The notes: a model not told the origin generated them from the sequence alone. A DNA stretch of 8,360 bases from Candidatus Poribacteria bacterium (GCA_002729015.1 PBVO01000069.1:59572-67931), one strand, 5' to 3'; positions 1 to 7,480 are shown, counted from the stretch's first letter. A program made the numbers and translations.

Positions 1-1080
1 CACACCATGAATGACAGCCATATTACCATCAACTCGAATGTTAGCCCCTAATCGATTTAGCTCGGCTACATGCATAAATCGATCCTGATGGATGGTTTCG
101 GTAATAACACTAACGCCAGATACTAAACTGAGTAATCCCATGATTTGTGCTTGCATATCAGTTGGGAATCCGGGATACACATCAGTACGAACATCGGTAG
201 GATGTAGCTGACGATCCGCCCAAACTCTTACTCCATCGTTCTGCCAAGACATTTTGACTCCAATCTGAACTAATTTTTCGGTAACAGCCTGAACCTGTAC
301 CATGTTAGCACCTTTGAGAAAGAGGTCTCCCTTAGTCATCGCTGCGGCCACCATAAATGTACCCGTCTCGATATCATCAGACAACACTGAATGACGAGTT
401 CCACTCAAAGAATTAACACCATGAATTTTCAGTTCAGTTGTTCCAATCCCTTCAATACTGGCACCCATTTTTATGAGGAAATGAGCCAAATCTGTGATAT
501 GAGGTTCGCAAGCAGCTGGGCGTATGGTAGTTGTACCTTGGCCCAGTGTCGCGGCCATCATCACGTTAGCTGTAGCCCCAACACTTGCTCCAAAAACCCC
601 CTTAAGGTAGATATCGGTCCCTTGCAAACTATCAGCATGTGCATCAATATATCCACCGAGTACCTCAATTTTAGCACCTAAGCGTTTTAGCCCTTCTAAG
701 TGTAAATCTATTGGCCGAGGTCCAATAGCACAACCTCCCGGGAAAGAAACTCGCGCTCGACCCACTCTTGCCAATAAGGGGCCGAGAACATATATGGAAG
801 CCCGCATCTTTCTAACTAGATCATAAGGAGCTTCATATGATGTCTGGTCAATAGGTTCGATTGTTAATTGATTATTCTCTAAATGGGTCTTTGCTCCTAG
901 TTTTTCCAATAATGAACAAAGTGTTTTTACATCAGTTAGGTGGGGAACATTAGTAATGATACTTTTTGATTGACCTAAGATACCTGCAGCCACGATTATT
1001 GGTAGGGCTGCGTTTTTAGATCCACTAATGTCGATTGTTCCTTTTAAGGCTTTCTCACCATTAATGAGAAGTTTATCCAT
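1..1080 (-). CDS. murA: UDP-N-acetylglucosamine 1-carboxyvinyltransferase MurA (partial, C-terminal end missing)
   Basis: MurA transfers the enolpyruvyl group of phosphoenolpyruvate to UDP-GlcNAc in the cytoplasm, the first committed step of peptidoglycan synthesis. Translation from the ATG at 1080-1078 gives 360 codons, open to the left edge. The family is about 420 residues, so roughly 60 are missing. Seen directly: the substrate-binding GSKNAALPI motif with Lys22 and Asn23; an RKMRAS motif at 90-95; the active-site loop PGGCAIGPRP with the catalytic cysteine at 117 (Cys115 in E. coli); FPTDMQAQ, which carries the catalytic aspartate; and the DRFMHVAEL motif. The cysteine is retained, so fosfomycin sensitivity at target level is expected by family knowledge; Asp-substituted forms are resistant. 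The start is supported by GGAG about seven bases upstream and by the usual MurA N terminus (MDKLLINGEKALKG). The gene is divergent from the nqr operon. I see no strong promoter for it, only an AT-rich stretch at 1097-1136. Confidence 0.97.
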   Translation of the reverse strand, partial: MDKLLINGEKALKGTIDISGSKNAALPIIVAAGILGQSKSIITNVPHLTDVKTLCSLLEKLGAKTHLENNQLTIEPIDQTSYEAPYDLVRKMRASIYVLGPLLARVGRARVSFPGGCAIGPRPIDLHLEGLKRLGAKIEVLGGYIDAHADSLQGTDIYLKGVFGASVGATANVMMAATLGQGTTTIRPAACEPHITDLAHFLIKMGASIEGIGTTELKIHGVNSLSGTRHSVLSDDIETGTFMVAAAMTKGDLFLKGANMVQVQAVTEKLVQIGVKMSWQNDGVRVWADRQLHPTDVRTDVYPGFPTDMQAQIMGLLSLVSGVSVITETIHQDRFMHVAELNRLGANIRVDGNMAVIHGV

Positions 1081-1218
1081 AAAGGGCTCCGTTTTATTTA
1101 TTCGTATTGGATATTATTTATTATTAGTTGGTATATAACTCTCGGGTAGCTCACTTGATCGCAATCTGTACCCAAAACCATAGGTTATCACATACAATTT
1201 GTTTTTTTCAAAATGCTC

Positions 1219-1247
1219 TTGACAGGCAAACCCAAATGTGCAAGAAT
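1219..1247 (+). promoter_or_regulatory. Candidate sigma70 promoter for the intergenic RNA
   Basis: A perfect -35 hexamer, TTGACA (1219-1224), is followed 17 bases later by AAGAAT (1242-1247), which matches four of six -10 consensus positions. A T-rich stretch at 1201-1208 lies just upstream and could act as an UP-like element. Transcription would start near 1254, about 25 bases before the paired segment listed next. It could instead be a distal nqr promoter if the T6 tract at 1481-1486 does not terminate fully. Confidence 0.45.
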
Positions 1248-1253
1248 ATGGCG

Positions 1254-1486
1254 GTTTTATTACAGCTAAGTTAACGGAGACAGAGCTAGGCCGATTCGTC
1301 TAGTGAAGTAGGTGGCACTTTAGCCCCTATCGATAATGTTAGTAAATTTACGACCTGCCTTTCTGGGGGTGGGCGGCTTTCCTGTTTTTATGCAACTTGG
1401 CTTGCTCCTTACGATTCCCACTACTTGCCGTTTGATTTCAAGTGTTTCTTCGATTATTCTCCATCAGCCCGGCTCTGTCGTTTTTT
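1254..1486 (+). ncRNA. Candidate structured small RNA, family not recognised
   Basis: Between a promoter-like sequence and a T6 tract lies a segment whose ends can pair over a long distance. GACAGAGC (1279-1286) is a perfect complement of GCTCTGTC (1472-1479), and the helix continues with a G-U pair, one mismatch and GGC/GCC (1289-1291 with 1467-1469). Nested inside, AAGTAG (1306-1311) pairs with CTACTT (1421-1426), and TGG/CCA extends it past one bulged G. Further in are two local hairpins: 1355-1360 with 1371-1376, and GCAA/TTGC at 1392-1405. A closing end-to-end stem, internal loop and apical domain in about 230 nt recalls 6S RNA in outline. No conserved 6S sequence is recognised, so that label is only speculative. 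There is no good reading frame. The plus strand is favoured by the promoter and the T-tract; the reverse strand has no U-run after the stem. Confidence 0.42.
1467..1486 (+). terminator. Possible intrinsic terminator of the intergenic RNA
   Basis: The 3' arm of the long-range stem (1467-1479) is followed after one base by six T residues (1481-1486). This resembles a Rho-independent terminator, except that the pairing arm lies almost 180 bases upstream; only weak local pairing (CAG with CTG around 1465-1477) is available. Termination here would separate the small RNA from the nqr transcript. Confidence 0.3.
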
Positions 1487-1511
1487 CGATTTTGGCATAT
1501 TAAAATATAAT
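1484..1511 (+). promoter_or_regulatory. Likely nqr operon promoter
   Basis: A perfect -10 hexamer, TATAAT, lies at 1506-1511 within an AT-rich stretch. The -35 region is poor: the best match is TTTCGA at 1484-1489, with 16-bp spacing. The start of transcription would fall near 1518, giving a leader of about 78 bases before nqrA. The -35 region overlaps the end of the T6 tract of the upstream candidate terminator, so the two elements are packed against each other. The weak -35 leaves room for an activator, but no known operator is recognised. Confidence 0.45.
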
Positions 1512-1560
1512 AACTAAATGGCTCAGTGATTTTCGTTCGTAAAGCAATACCCCAAATAAT

Positions 1561-1576
1561 CATTCGTTGATGAATG
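1561..1576 (+). promoter_or_regulatory. Small hairpin in the nqrA leader
   Basis: CATTC (1561-1565) and GAATG (1572-1576) form a five-pair stem with a six-base loop, 19 bases upstream of the nqrA start codon. The only Shine-Dalgarno-like bases, AAGG near 1580-1583, follow directly. The hairpin is short and may be chance; if real it could influence access to the nqrA translation start. Confidence 0.25.
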
Positions 1577-1595
1577 GACAAGGTTCTAGTGAATT

Positions 1596-2942
1596 ATGTA
1601 TAGAATTAGGAAAGGATTGGATTTGCCAATTGCAGGTAGTCCCAGTTCAGAACTTGATGGAACAAAATCGGTTGGCGAAGTAGCTATCCTGGGCTCAGAC
1701 TATGTCAATATGAGACCGACGATGTTAGTCAAAATTGGAGATCAGGTTAAAATAGGACAACCAATTTTTGAGTGCAAGCGACAACTTGGTGTTATTTATA
1801 CTGCTCCAGCGGCGGGTGAAGTTATTAGCTTGAATCGGGGACAAAGACGTGTTTTTCAAAGTGTTTCTATAAAACCTAATGATCAGGAAGAGCAGGTCGA
1901 ATTCACACATTATCAATCTACCAGCCCAGAAAACGCTAATGAATCAAATGTTAGAAATTTGTTACTAGAATCAGGTCTATGGTCCTCCTTTCGCACAAGA
2001 CCGTACTCGAAAAACCCACCCTCAGATGAGAAGCCAAATTCAATCTTCGTGAATTCGATGGATACCAATCCGTTAGCACTAGACCCAATGGTGGTTATAA
2101 GTCAATATGATGAAGATTTTGCCAACGGGCTGCAAATTATATCGAAGCTGACCAACGGCACAACTTTTGTTTGTCATGAAGAAGGCAAACAATTGCCTAC
2201 AGTTTCAGGAAATATTCAGCTGAAAAGTTTTTCAGGCCCACACCCATCAGGGAATACTGGCACCCACATCCACTTCCTTGATCCTGTAAGCGCAAATAAA
2301 ACTGTTTGGACGATCAACTACCAAGACGTTATTGCTATTGGAAAACTGTTTACAACTGGACGATTGTGGGTGGAACGCATAATTTCCATGGCTGGTCCCC
2401 AGATTAAGTCTCCTCGTCTAGTAAAAACCCGACTAGGAGCCTCAATCAACGATTTGGTTGAGGGAGAATTAGTAAACGAAGATAACGTGAGGGTCATATC
2501 TGGTTCGGTGTTGAGTGGATTTGAAGCTAAAGGCCCATTTGCTTACCTTGGTCGTTACCATCACCAAATATCAGCCTTAGAAGAAGGGCACCGGAGAGAA
2601 TTTTTGGGATGGGCCGGCGCTGGCGGAAATAAATTTTCGATTAAACCGAGCTTTATTTCCAGTCTATCTCCGTCAAAGAAGTTCGGTTTTACAACATCAA
2701 CAGAAGGCAGTTTCAGAGCCATGATTCCTACCGGAAATTACGAAAAAGTGATGCCTCTTGACATCCTACCTACTCAACTTCTACGAGCTTTGATTACAAA
2801 ACAAACTGATCTAGCGCAACAGTTAGGGTGTTTAGAACTGGAAGAAGAAGACCTGGCTTTATGTACTTTTGTAGATCACGGTAAAGTCGATTATGGCCCG
2901 ATTCTTAGAGAAAATTTAACCCAAATTGATCAGGAAGGATAA
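1596..2942 (+). CDS. nqrA: Na+-translocating NADH:quinone oxidoreductase subunit A
   Basis: NqrA is the hydrophilic, membrane-attached cytoplasmic subunit of the Na+-NQR respiratory pump. The protein is 448 residues, the normal length (446 in Vibrio), and collinear with it from the N-terminal KGLDLPIAG (6-14) to the acidic C-terminal motif around 414-434 ([13 protein letters not shown], then [13 protein letters not shown]). The stretch around 30-95 has the barrel-sandwich (biotinyl/lipoyl-like) character known for this subunit. Other family blocks are MDTNPLA (155-161), [11 protein letters not shown] (214-224), SGSVLSG (302-308) and a GRYHHQIS motif (319-326). No membrane segments are visible, as expected. 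The ATG start fits the family N terminus, but its Shine-Dalgarno is weak (AAGG about 12 bases upstream), unlike the downstream genes. It is the first gene of the operon; its stop codon overlaps the nqrB start by one base (TAATG). Confidence 0.98.
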   Translation: MYRIRKGLDLPIAGSPSSELDGTKSVGEVAILGSDYVNMRPTMLVKIGDQVKIGQPIFECKRQLGVIYTAPAAGEVISLNRGQRRVFQSVSIKPNDQEEQVEFTHYQSTSPENANESNVRNLLLESGLWSSFRTRPYSKNPPSDEKPNSIFVNSMDTNPLALDPMVVISQYDEDFANGLQIISKLTNGTTFVCHEEGKQLPTVSGNIQLKSFSGPHPSGNTGTHIHFLDPVSANKTVWTINYQDVIAIGKLFTTGRLWVERIISMAGPQIKSPRLVKTRLGASINDLVEGELVNEDNVRVISGSVLSGFEAKGPFAYLGRYHHQISALEEGHRREFLGWAGAGGNKFSIKPSFISSLSPSKKFGFTTSTEGSFRAMIPTGNYEKVMPLDILPTQLLRALITKQTDLAQQLGCLELEEEDLALCTFVDHGKVDYGPILRENLTQIDQEG

Positions 2943-4156
2943 TGAAATTTTTAAGAAATATCCTTGATGAACTACACCCTCAGTTCGTAGAAGGCGGTAA
3001 ATACGAAAAGCTTTACCCCTTGTACGAAGCGTTAGACACCTTTGCTTTTACACCTGGAGAAGTATCAACCGGGAGTACTCATGTCCGAGATAGTATGGAC
3101 ATGAAGCGACTAATGGTCACTGTTGTTATTGCGCTTGTTCCTGTAACCTTGATGGGGATTTGGAATGCAGGATACCAAGCTATTTTAGTTTTAGCTGAAC
3201 AAAATATTAGTTCTTGGGCTGATGTTTCGGGCTGGCGAGCTACGATTATGCATGCAGCTGGATTTAGCTTGGATTCAAGTAGTGTTGCTAGTAATTTTAT
3301 CTATGGCGCGCTGTTTTTCTTGCCTATCTACGCTGTTACCATGTTCGTCGGTGGTCATATCGAAGTCATATTTGCCATCATTCGAAAACACGAAATCAAC
3401 GAAGGTTTTTTGGTAACCGGGCTTCTTTTTCCACTGACTTTACCGGCTACAACACCATTGTGGCAGGTGGCTATCGGCATAGCTTTTGGCGTTTTCTTCG
3501 CTAAGGAAGTGTTTGGTGGTACTGGGAAAAACTTCCTCAATGTAGCCTTGACTTCCAGAGCGTTTCTTTATTTTGCTTATCCAGCTAATCTTTCTGGCGA
3601 TGCGATTTGGGTAGCTGTTGATGGGCACACGGCAGCCACATCTTTAGGTCTAGCTGCGGCTGATGGGCTCAACGCGATTGAGTGGTCCCTGACTCAAGCC
3701 TTCTACGGAATGATCCCTGGGTCTATCGGTGAAACTTCCGTTTTATGTGCTTTGATCGGTGCCTTTGTTCTGATCTTGACTGGAACTGGTTCTTGGCGAA
3801 TCATGGTGAGTGTGGTTGTCGGAGCTGTAGCGACCGTCTTCCTATTCAATTCAGTAGGGAGTACCACTAACCCTATGTTCGCAATGCCTATTGAATGGCA
3901 TTTGTGTCTAGGCGGGTTCGCGTTCGGTACGGTTTTTATGGCAACTGATCCCGTCAGTGCTGCAATGACCAACACCGGCAAGTTTGTTTACGGAGCACTA
4001 ATTGGAATCATGACCATATTAATACGTGTAGTGAATCCAGCTTATCCTGAAGGTATTATGTTGGCGATTTTGTTTGCCAACCTATTTGCTCCACTTATTG
4101 ATTATTTTGTTGTTGAATCAAATGTCAAGAGGAGGTTAAGAAGAAGTGCAAGTTAA
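2942..4156 (+). CDS. nqrB: Na+-translocating NADH:quinone oxidoreductase subunit B (covalent FMN subunit)
   Basis: NqrB is the large membrane subunit of Na+-NQR. It carries a covalent FMN and a riboflavin, and it is the subunit tied to quinone reduction and Na+ passage. The protein is 404 residues with a hydrophilic N terminus (1-55) and about nine or ten hydrophobic segments (for example 57-75, 117-137, 266-281, 286-303, 320-336, 371-391). Strong family blocks are RKHEINEGF (148-156), [12 protein letters not shown] (187-198) and [10 protein letters not shown] (206-215). The predicted FMN attachment site is Thr233 in DGHTAAT (227-233), close to Thr236 of V. cholerae. The motif is altered: the usual residue before AT is Gly or Ser, here Ala231. 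The GG pair at 137-138 matches the region where korormicin and HQNO resistance maps in Vibrio. AGGAAGG just upstream serves as ribosome binding site. The last 11 bases overlap nqrC. Confidence 0.98.
   Translation: MKFLRNILDELHPQFVEGGKYEKLYPLYEALDTFAFTPGEVSTGSTHVRDSMDMKRLMVTVVIALVPVTLMGIWNAGYQAILVLAEQNISSWADVSGWRATIMHAAGFSLDSSSVASNFIYGALFFLPIYAVTMFVGGHIEVIFAIIRKHEINEGFLVTGLLFPLTLPATTPLWQVAIGIAFGVFFAKEVFGGTGKNFLNVALTSRAFLYFAYPANLSGDAIWVAVDGHTAATSLGLAAADGLNAIEWSLTQAFYGMIPGSIGETSVLCALIGAFVLILTGTGSWRIMVSVVVGAVATVFLFNSVGSTTNPMFAMPIEWHLCLGGFAFGTVFMATDPVSAAMTNTGKFVYGALIGIMTILIRVVNPAYPEGIMLAILFANLFAPLIDYFVVESNVKRRLRRSAS
4130..4135 (+). promoter_or_regulatory. Shine-Dalgarno of nqrC, inside nqrB
   Basis: A consensus AGGAGG inside the 3' end of nqrB lies 10 bases before the GTG at 4146. 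It supports a GTG start for nqrC that overlaps the nqrB stop, since no ATG in that frame fits the family N terminus. The overlap suggests translational coupling. Confidence 0.75.
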
Positions 4157-4916
4157 TTCTTGGCAAGGAACTATTATAGTTGCGCTCCTACTTTGTTTGG
4201 TTTGTTCAGGTGTTGTATCCTTTACTGCCAACAATTTGAGAGCTCAACAAGAAGAAAATGTCAAACTCGATGTTAAAAAGAATTTACTTCTGTCTGCGGG
4301 GTTGATCGCGAGCAAGGATGTACCAAAACCAGAAATTGAAAAAGCGTACAAGAATGTTGAAGCTAAAGTCGTAGACCTAGAAACGGGTAAGTACATTGAC
4401 GATGCACCAAATGACTTTGACGCAAGAGCTGCAGCTAAAGACGCAAGTCAAAATGTAGAAATCCCAGCAGACAAAGACATTGCGAAAAATAGGTATAGAG
4501 CTAAGTGGGCGAATGTTTATTTAATCAAGGAAAATGGCCAACCTACTTCCTTAGTATTACCTGTTAGTGGATATGGTCTATGGTCAACAATGTATGGTTT
4601 TTTAACTCTTGATACTGACACCCGTACAGTTAAAGGTTTGGGTTTTTACGAGCATGCTGAAACACCAGGCCTAGGTGGTGAAATCGAAAATGAGAACTGG
4701 AAAGCTCAATGGCCAGGGAAAACGGTCCTTGATGCTCAATACAAACCCGAATTTACTGTTGAAAAAGGTGGCTATGCAAAAGGAACCACCTCAGTAGACG
4801 CACTGTCTGGTGCAACCATCACAAGTCGCGGGGTAGAAAAATTGGTCCACTATTGGTTGGGAGATCACGGCTATGGCCCATTCTTAAACCAATTTAGGAA
4901 CTCAATAGTGGAATAG
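4146..4916 (+). CDS. nqrC: Na+-translocating NADH:quinone oxidoreductase subunit C (covalent FMN subunit)
   Basis: NqrC is a single-span membrane subunit with a large periplasmic FMN-binding domain that passes electrons within Na+-NQR. The protein is 256 residues from a GTG start, the usual family size. A transmembrane helix covers about residues 8-28, followed by a charged linker and the soluble FMN-binding domain. The flavinylation motif is intact: DALSGAT (218-224), with Thr224 as acceptor (Thr225 in V. cholerae), followed by ITSRGV. Upstream, [10 protein letters not shown] (143-152) and [14 protein letters not shown] (167-180) are hallmark NqrC blocks. The start is set by AGGAGG 10 bases upstream and places the helix correctly at the N terminus. 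The first 11 bases lie within nqrB, and 13 bases separate its stop from the nqrD ATG. Confidence 0.97.
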   Translation: MQVNSWQGTIIVALLLCLVCSGVVSFTANNLRAQQEENVKLDVKKNLLLSAGLIASKDVPKPEIEKAYKNVEAKVVDLETGKYIDDAPNDFDARAAAKDASQNVEIPADKDIAKNRYRAKWANVYLIKENGQPTSLVLPVSGYGLWSTMYGFLTLDTDTRTVKGLGFYEHAETPGLGGEIENENWKAQWPGKTVLDAQYKPEFTVEKGGYAKGTTSVDALSGATITSRGVEKLVHYWLGDHGYGPFLNQFRNSIVE

Positions 4917-4929
4917 GAGCGAATTGTTT

Positions 4930-5550
4930 ATGAGTAACGTTAAAGAAACATTAATTAGTCCCATTTTTAGAAACAATCCCATTGCCCTTCAGATACTTGG
5001 TATTTGCTCTGCTTTGGCCGTTACCACCAAAATGGAGACAACCATTGTCATGTGCTTGGCATTGACTTTCGTTGTTGGTTTTTCGAGCTTGTTCGTTAGT
5101 CTGATTCGGAACTATGTGCCGTCCAGTATTCGTATTATTGTACAAATGGTAATTATTGCCTCTATGGTAATTATTGCGGATCAGGTCTTAAAAGCCTATC
5201 TTTATGATACCTCTAAGCAATTGTCAGTCTTTGTCGGTCTCATTATCACCAATTGTATTGTGATGGGGCGAGCCGAAGGATACGCCATGAAAAACAGTGT
5301 GATTGATAGTTTCTTAGATGGAATCGGAAATGGTTTCGGCTACAGTGTTGTGCTACTGGTTGTTGGTTTGCTTCGCGAGCTACTAGGTAGTGGAAAACTT
5401 TTTGGGCACGAAATTCTACGGTTGACTAACGAAGGTGGGTGGTACACAGGTAACGGTATGATGCTGCTGGCTCCCAGTGCTTTTTTCTTGGTTGGTCTTT
5501 TCATTTGGGTCTTAAGAACTCTGGACCCAGATCAAGTGGAGGAGGAATAA
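4930..5550 (+). CDS. nqrD: Na+-translocating NADH:quinone oxidoreductase subunit D
   Basis: NqrD is one of two related six-helix membrane subunits that pair with opposite topology in the Na+-NQR core. From the ATG at 4930 it is 206 residues and almost wholly hydrophobic. Family blocks are [20 protein letters not shown] (15-34), SLIRN (57-61), [21 protein letters not shown] (97-117), [11 protein letters not shown] and GGWY. Cys26 and Cys109 have the same 83-residue spacing as Cys29 and Cys112 of V. cholerae NqrD, which with two NqrE cysteines hold an iron-sulfur centre in the membrane. An in-frame TTG at 4924 would add two residues. ATG 4930 is preferred because it gives the MSNVK-type family N terminus and sits 10 bases after AGGAG (4915-4919), while TTG is only four bases away. 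A 14-base direct repeat lies within one helix. Confidence 0.97.
   Translation: MSNVKETLISPIFRNNPIALQILGICSALAVTTKMETTIVMCLALTFVVGFSSLFVSLIRNYVPSSIRIIVQMVIIASMVIIADQVLKAYLYDTSKQLSVFVGLIITNCIVMGRAEGYAMKNSVIDSFLDGIGNGFGYSVVLLVVGLLRELLGSGKLFGHEILRLTNEGGWYTGNGMMLLAPSAFFLVGLFIWVLRTLDPDQVEEE
5146..5177 (+). repeat. 14-base direct repeat inside nqrD
   Basis: ATGGTAATTATTGC occurs at 5146-5159 and again at 5164-5177, giving the tandem peptide [12 protein letters not shown] in a membrane helix. Related NqrD proteins have a similar but less exact pattern here (MAIIAS-LVIVVD in Vibrio). The protein repeat is therefore ancestral, and the exact DNA match may be chance or local conversion. Confidence 0.7.
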
Positions 5551-5552
5551 GA

Positions 5553-6167
5553 ATGGAACACTACTTGAGCCTGTTCATAAAAGCGGTTTTTGTCGAAAAT
5601 ATGGCCTTGTCTTTCTTTCTAGGTATGTGTACATTTTTAGCAGTATCCAAGCAAGTTAAGACTTCTATAGGTTTAGGTTTTGCTGTCATTGTAGTGCAGG
5701 GGATTACTGTGCCTGCCAATAATTTGATTTACACCTATCTTCTAAAGCCTGGTGGATTGACGTGGGCAGGGGCCCAATTTGCTGATATAGATCTTACTTT
5801 CTTGGGATTGATTAGTTACATTGGTGTAATTGCAGCTATGGTTCAGATTCTAGAGATGACTCTGGATCGTTATGTGCCGGCCCTGTACGCCGCACTCGGT
5901 ATATTTCTTCCATTGATTACAGTAAATTGCGCTATTTTAGGTGGTTCTCTACTGATGGTGGAACGAAGTTATTCGTTCAAAGAAAGTGTTGTTTTTGGCT
6001 TAGGGTCCGGTGCTGGTTGGGCTTTAGCCATTATGGCGTTAGCTGGTGTTCGTGAAAAATTAAAATATAGCGATATTCCAGCTGGTCTTCGTGGCCTAGG
6101 GATTACATTCATTGTTGTTGGTTTGATGGCTCTTGGCTTTTTGGCCTTTTCCGGTATTCAATTATAA
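5553..6167 (+). CDS. nqrE: Na+-translocating NADH:quinone oxidoreductase subunit E
   Basis: NqrE is the second of the two related six-helix subunits and partners NqrD in the membrane core of Na+-NQR. The protein is 204 residues and highly conserved: MEHYLSLF at the N terminus, [20 protein letters not shown] (14-33), [12 protein letters not shown] (98-109), [13 protein letters not shown] (119-131) and LRGLGITF near the end. Cys26 and Cys126 correspond to the NqrE ligands (Cys26 and Cys120 in V. cholerae) of the intramembrane iron-sulfur centre. Relative to Vibrio there are six extra residues in the loop around 66-79 ([14 protein letters not shown]), as I recall for Pseudomonas-type NqrE. The ATG at 5553 is chosen because it gives the invariant MEHY start and follows GGAGGAGGA (5538-5546), the strongest ribosome binding site in the operon. 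It begins two bases after the nqrD stop, so coupling is likely. Confidence 0.98.
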   Translation: MEHYLSLFIKAVFVENMALSFFLGMCTFLAVSKQVKTSIGLGFAVIVVQGITVPANNLIYTYLLKPGGLTWAGAQFADIDLTFLGLISYIGVIAAMVQILEMTLDRYVPALYAALGIFLPLITVNCAILGGSLLMVERSYSFKESVVFGLGSGAGWALAIMALAGVREKLKYSDIPAGLRGLGITFIVVGLMALGFLAFSGIQL

Positions 6168-6186
6168 ATTTTTATAAGGATAGAAT

Positions 6187-7413
6187 ATGATAGCAATTCT
6201 TCTTCCTTCACTGATTTTTACCCTAATTGTATTAGCTCTGGTGGGAATTATCCTAGTTGCTCGCTCACAACTAGTTGCCAGTGGAAATATCAATATTAAT
6301 GTTAATGGCGAAAAAAATTGTAGTGTAGCTGCCGGTGGGAAATTACTCAACGTCTTGGCTGACGAAGGTCTCTATGTTTCCTCAGCTTGTGGTGGTGGTG
6401 GTACTTGTGGGATGTGTAAGGTAAAGGTCTTAGACGGAGGCGGCGATATTCTCGAAACCGAGCGTTCTCATATTAACAAGCGAGAAGCTCGTGAAGGTAC
6501 CCGTCTGTCTTGTCAAGTGAATGTCAAACAGGATATGAATGTCGAGGTACCAGAAGAAGTTTTTGGTTCAAAACAATGGAAGTGCAAAGTTCGGTCCAAT
6601 GAAAGTGTTGCGACTTTTATTAAGAACTTGATACTTGAACTGCCAGAAGGGGAAGAGGTCCCATTTCGAGCTGGAGGGTATATACAAATTGAGAGACCTC
6701 CTGGACTCACTGTTGATTACCAGGATTTTGACATTCCCGAACTTTATCGAGGTACATGGGAACATTTTAAAGTTTTTGATAACGTTTCCTATAGTGATGA
6801 ACAGATTAGTAGAGCCTATTCTATGGCAAATTATCCAGAAGAAAAAGGCATGATAATGCTCAATGTTCGAGTCGCATCACCTCCGCCAGGTTCACCTCCA
6901 GGAATTCCACCAGGTGTGATGTCCTCTTACTGTTTTGGCTTAAAACCGGGAGATGAAGTAACTATTTCTGGACCATTCGGTGAATTTTTTGCACGTGATA
7001 CCGATAAAGAAATGGTATTTATTGGTGGTGGTGCGGGAATGGCTCCGATGCGCTCGCACATTTTTGATCAACTAAAGCGAATAAAAACTGATCGTAAAAT
7101 TACTTTCTGGTACGGTGGTCGATCTAAGGCTGAAATATTTTTTGAAGATGATTTTGATGAGTTGGCAGCAGAATTTGATAATTTTGACTGGCATATTGCT
7201 TTGTCCGACGCTCAGCCAGAAGACAACTGGGATGGGTTGACTGGATTTATCCATCAGGTTGCATATGATGAATATTTAAAAGATCATCCAGCTCCAGAGG
7301 ATTGTGAGTACTACATGTGTGGTCCACCTCCGATGGCTAATGCTGTAAGGGCGATGCTTATAGACTTAGGAGTCGAAGAAAAAGACATCCTGTTTGATGA
7401 TTTTGGTAGCTAG
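6187..7413 (+). CDS. nqrF: Na+-translocating NADH:quinone oxidoreductase subunit F (NADH dehydrogenase subunit)
   Basis: NqrF is the electron entry point of Na+-NQR: it oxidises NADH on the cytoplasmic side through FAD and passes electrons to a [2Fe-2S] cluster. The protein is 408 residues, the normal length. An N-terminal membrane helix (about 3-25) is followed by a plant-type ferredoxin domain with all four cysteine ligands, Cys68, Cys74, Cys77 and Cys109 ([10 protein letters not shown]). Next come the FAD-binding motif RAYSMANYP (209-217), the NADH-binding motif [12 protein letters not shown] (280-291), PQPED-like AQPEDNW (342-348), and the C-terminal CGPPPM (378-383) and DDFGS. A proline-glycine run at 232-243 ([12 protein letters not shown]) is richer than in Vibrio. 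AAGGA (6176-6180), six bases before the ATG, supports the start; a 19-base gap separates it from nqrE. The TAG stop is in the same frame as apbE, with no stop codon between. Confidence 0.98.
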   Translation: MIAILLPSLIFTLIVLALVGIILVARSQLVASGNININVNGEKNCSVAAGGKLLNVLADEGLYVSSACGGGGTCGMCKVKVLDGGGDILETERSHINKREAREGTRLSCQVNVKQDMNVEVPEEVFGSKQWKCKVRSNESVATFIKNLILELPEGEEVPFRAGGYIQIERPPGLTVDYQDFDIPELYRGTWEHFKVFDNVSYSDEQISRAYSMANYPEEKGMIMLNVRVASPPPGSPPGIPPGVMSSYCFGLKPGDEVTISGPFGEFFARDTDKEMVFIGGGAGMAPMRSHIFDQLKRIKTDRKITFWYGGRSKAEIFFEDDFDELAAEFDNFDWHIALSDAQPEDNWDGLTGFIHQVAYDEYLKDHPAPEDCEYYMCGPPPMANAVRAMLIDLGVEEKDILFDDFGS

Positions 7414-7445
7414 TTTTATCACTTTCGTTTGTCTACCTGTTTTTT

Positions 7446-7480
7446 AAAGGGTTTTTACATACTAAATCGATCAGCCCTTT
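7446..7480 (+). promoter_or_regulatory. apbE Shine-Dalgarno and overlapping hairpin
   Basis: AAAGGG (7446-7451) is the best ribosome binding sequence in the nqrF-apbE gap and sits seven bases before the ATA at 7459. The same six bases are an exact complement of CCCTTT (7475-7480), which is followed by four more T residues (7481-7484). Pairing would enclose a loop of 23 bases containing the start codon. This could mask the Shine-Dalgarno sequence or act as a weak attenuator between nqrF and apbE. The stem is only six pairs and A-U rich, so the structure is tentative. Confidence 0.35.

Larger units (their letters stand above)
1081..1595. other. Divergent murA/nqrA intergenic region
   Basis: These 515 bases separate two divergently transcribed operons and contain no ORF with recognisable protein character. 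The part next to murA (about 1095-1140) is AT-rich and may hold the murA promoter, but no -35/-10 pair with good spacing stands out on the minus strand. The middle (about 1279-1480) is visibly richer in G+C than its flanks and is rich in inverted repeats; it is listed separately as a candidate RNA. The last 110 bases carry a TATAAT box and the nqrA leader. I looked for tRNA, tmRNA, SRP RNA and RNase P signatures and found none that hold up. Confidence 0.8.

Noticed and set aside
391..681. Plus-strand open frame of 96 codons inside murA
   Set aside because: It lies fully within murA on the other strand, has an odd composition rich in Cys, Ser and His and no recognisable domain; the minus-strand MurA motifs are unambiguous.
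1144..1173. GGGTA...TACCC inverted repeat between murA and the candidate RNA promoter
   Set aside because: Five pairs across a 20-base spacer is expected by chance and has no neighbouring signal supporting an operator.
1471..1600. Resemblance of CGACAGAGCCGGGCTGATGG (reverse strand, near 1480-1461) to the 3' end of RNase P RNA
   Set aside because: The rest of an RNase P RNA would have to lie at higher coordinates, which is nqrA coding sequence, and no GAGGAAAGUCC-type core motif is present on either strand.
3703..3981. Minus-strand open frame of 92 codons inside nqrB
   Set aside because: It is a shadow of a well-conserved membrane protein gene; no ribosome binding site or domain.
6889..6924. 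CC-rich near-repeats in nqrF encoding [12 protein letters not shown]
   Set aside because: This loop before MSSY is proline-rich across NqrF proteins, so the repeat is an ordinary family feature with minor local expansion.
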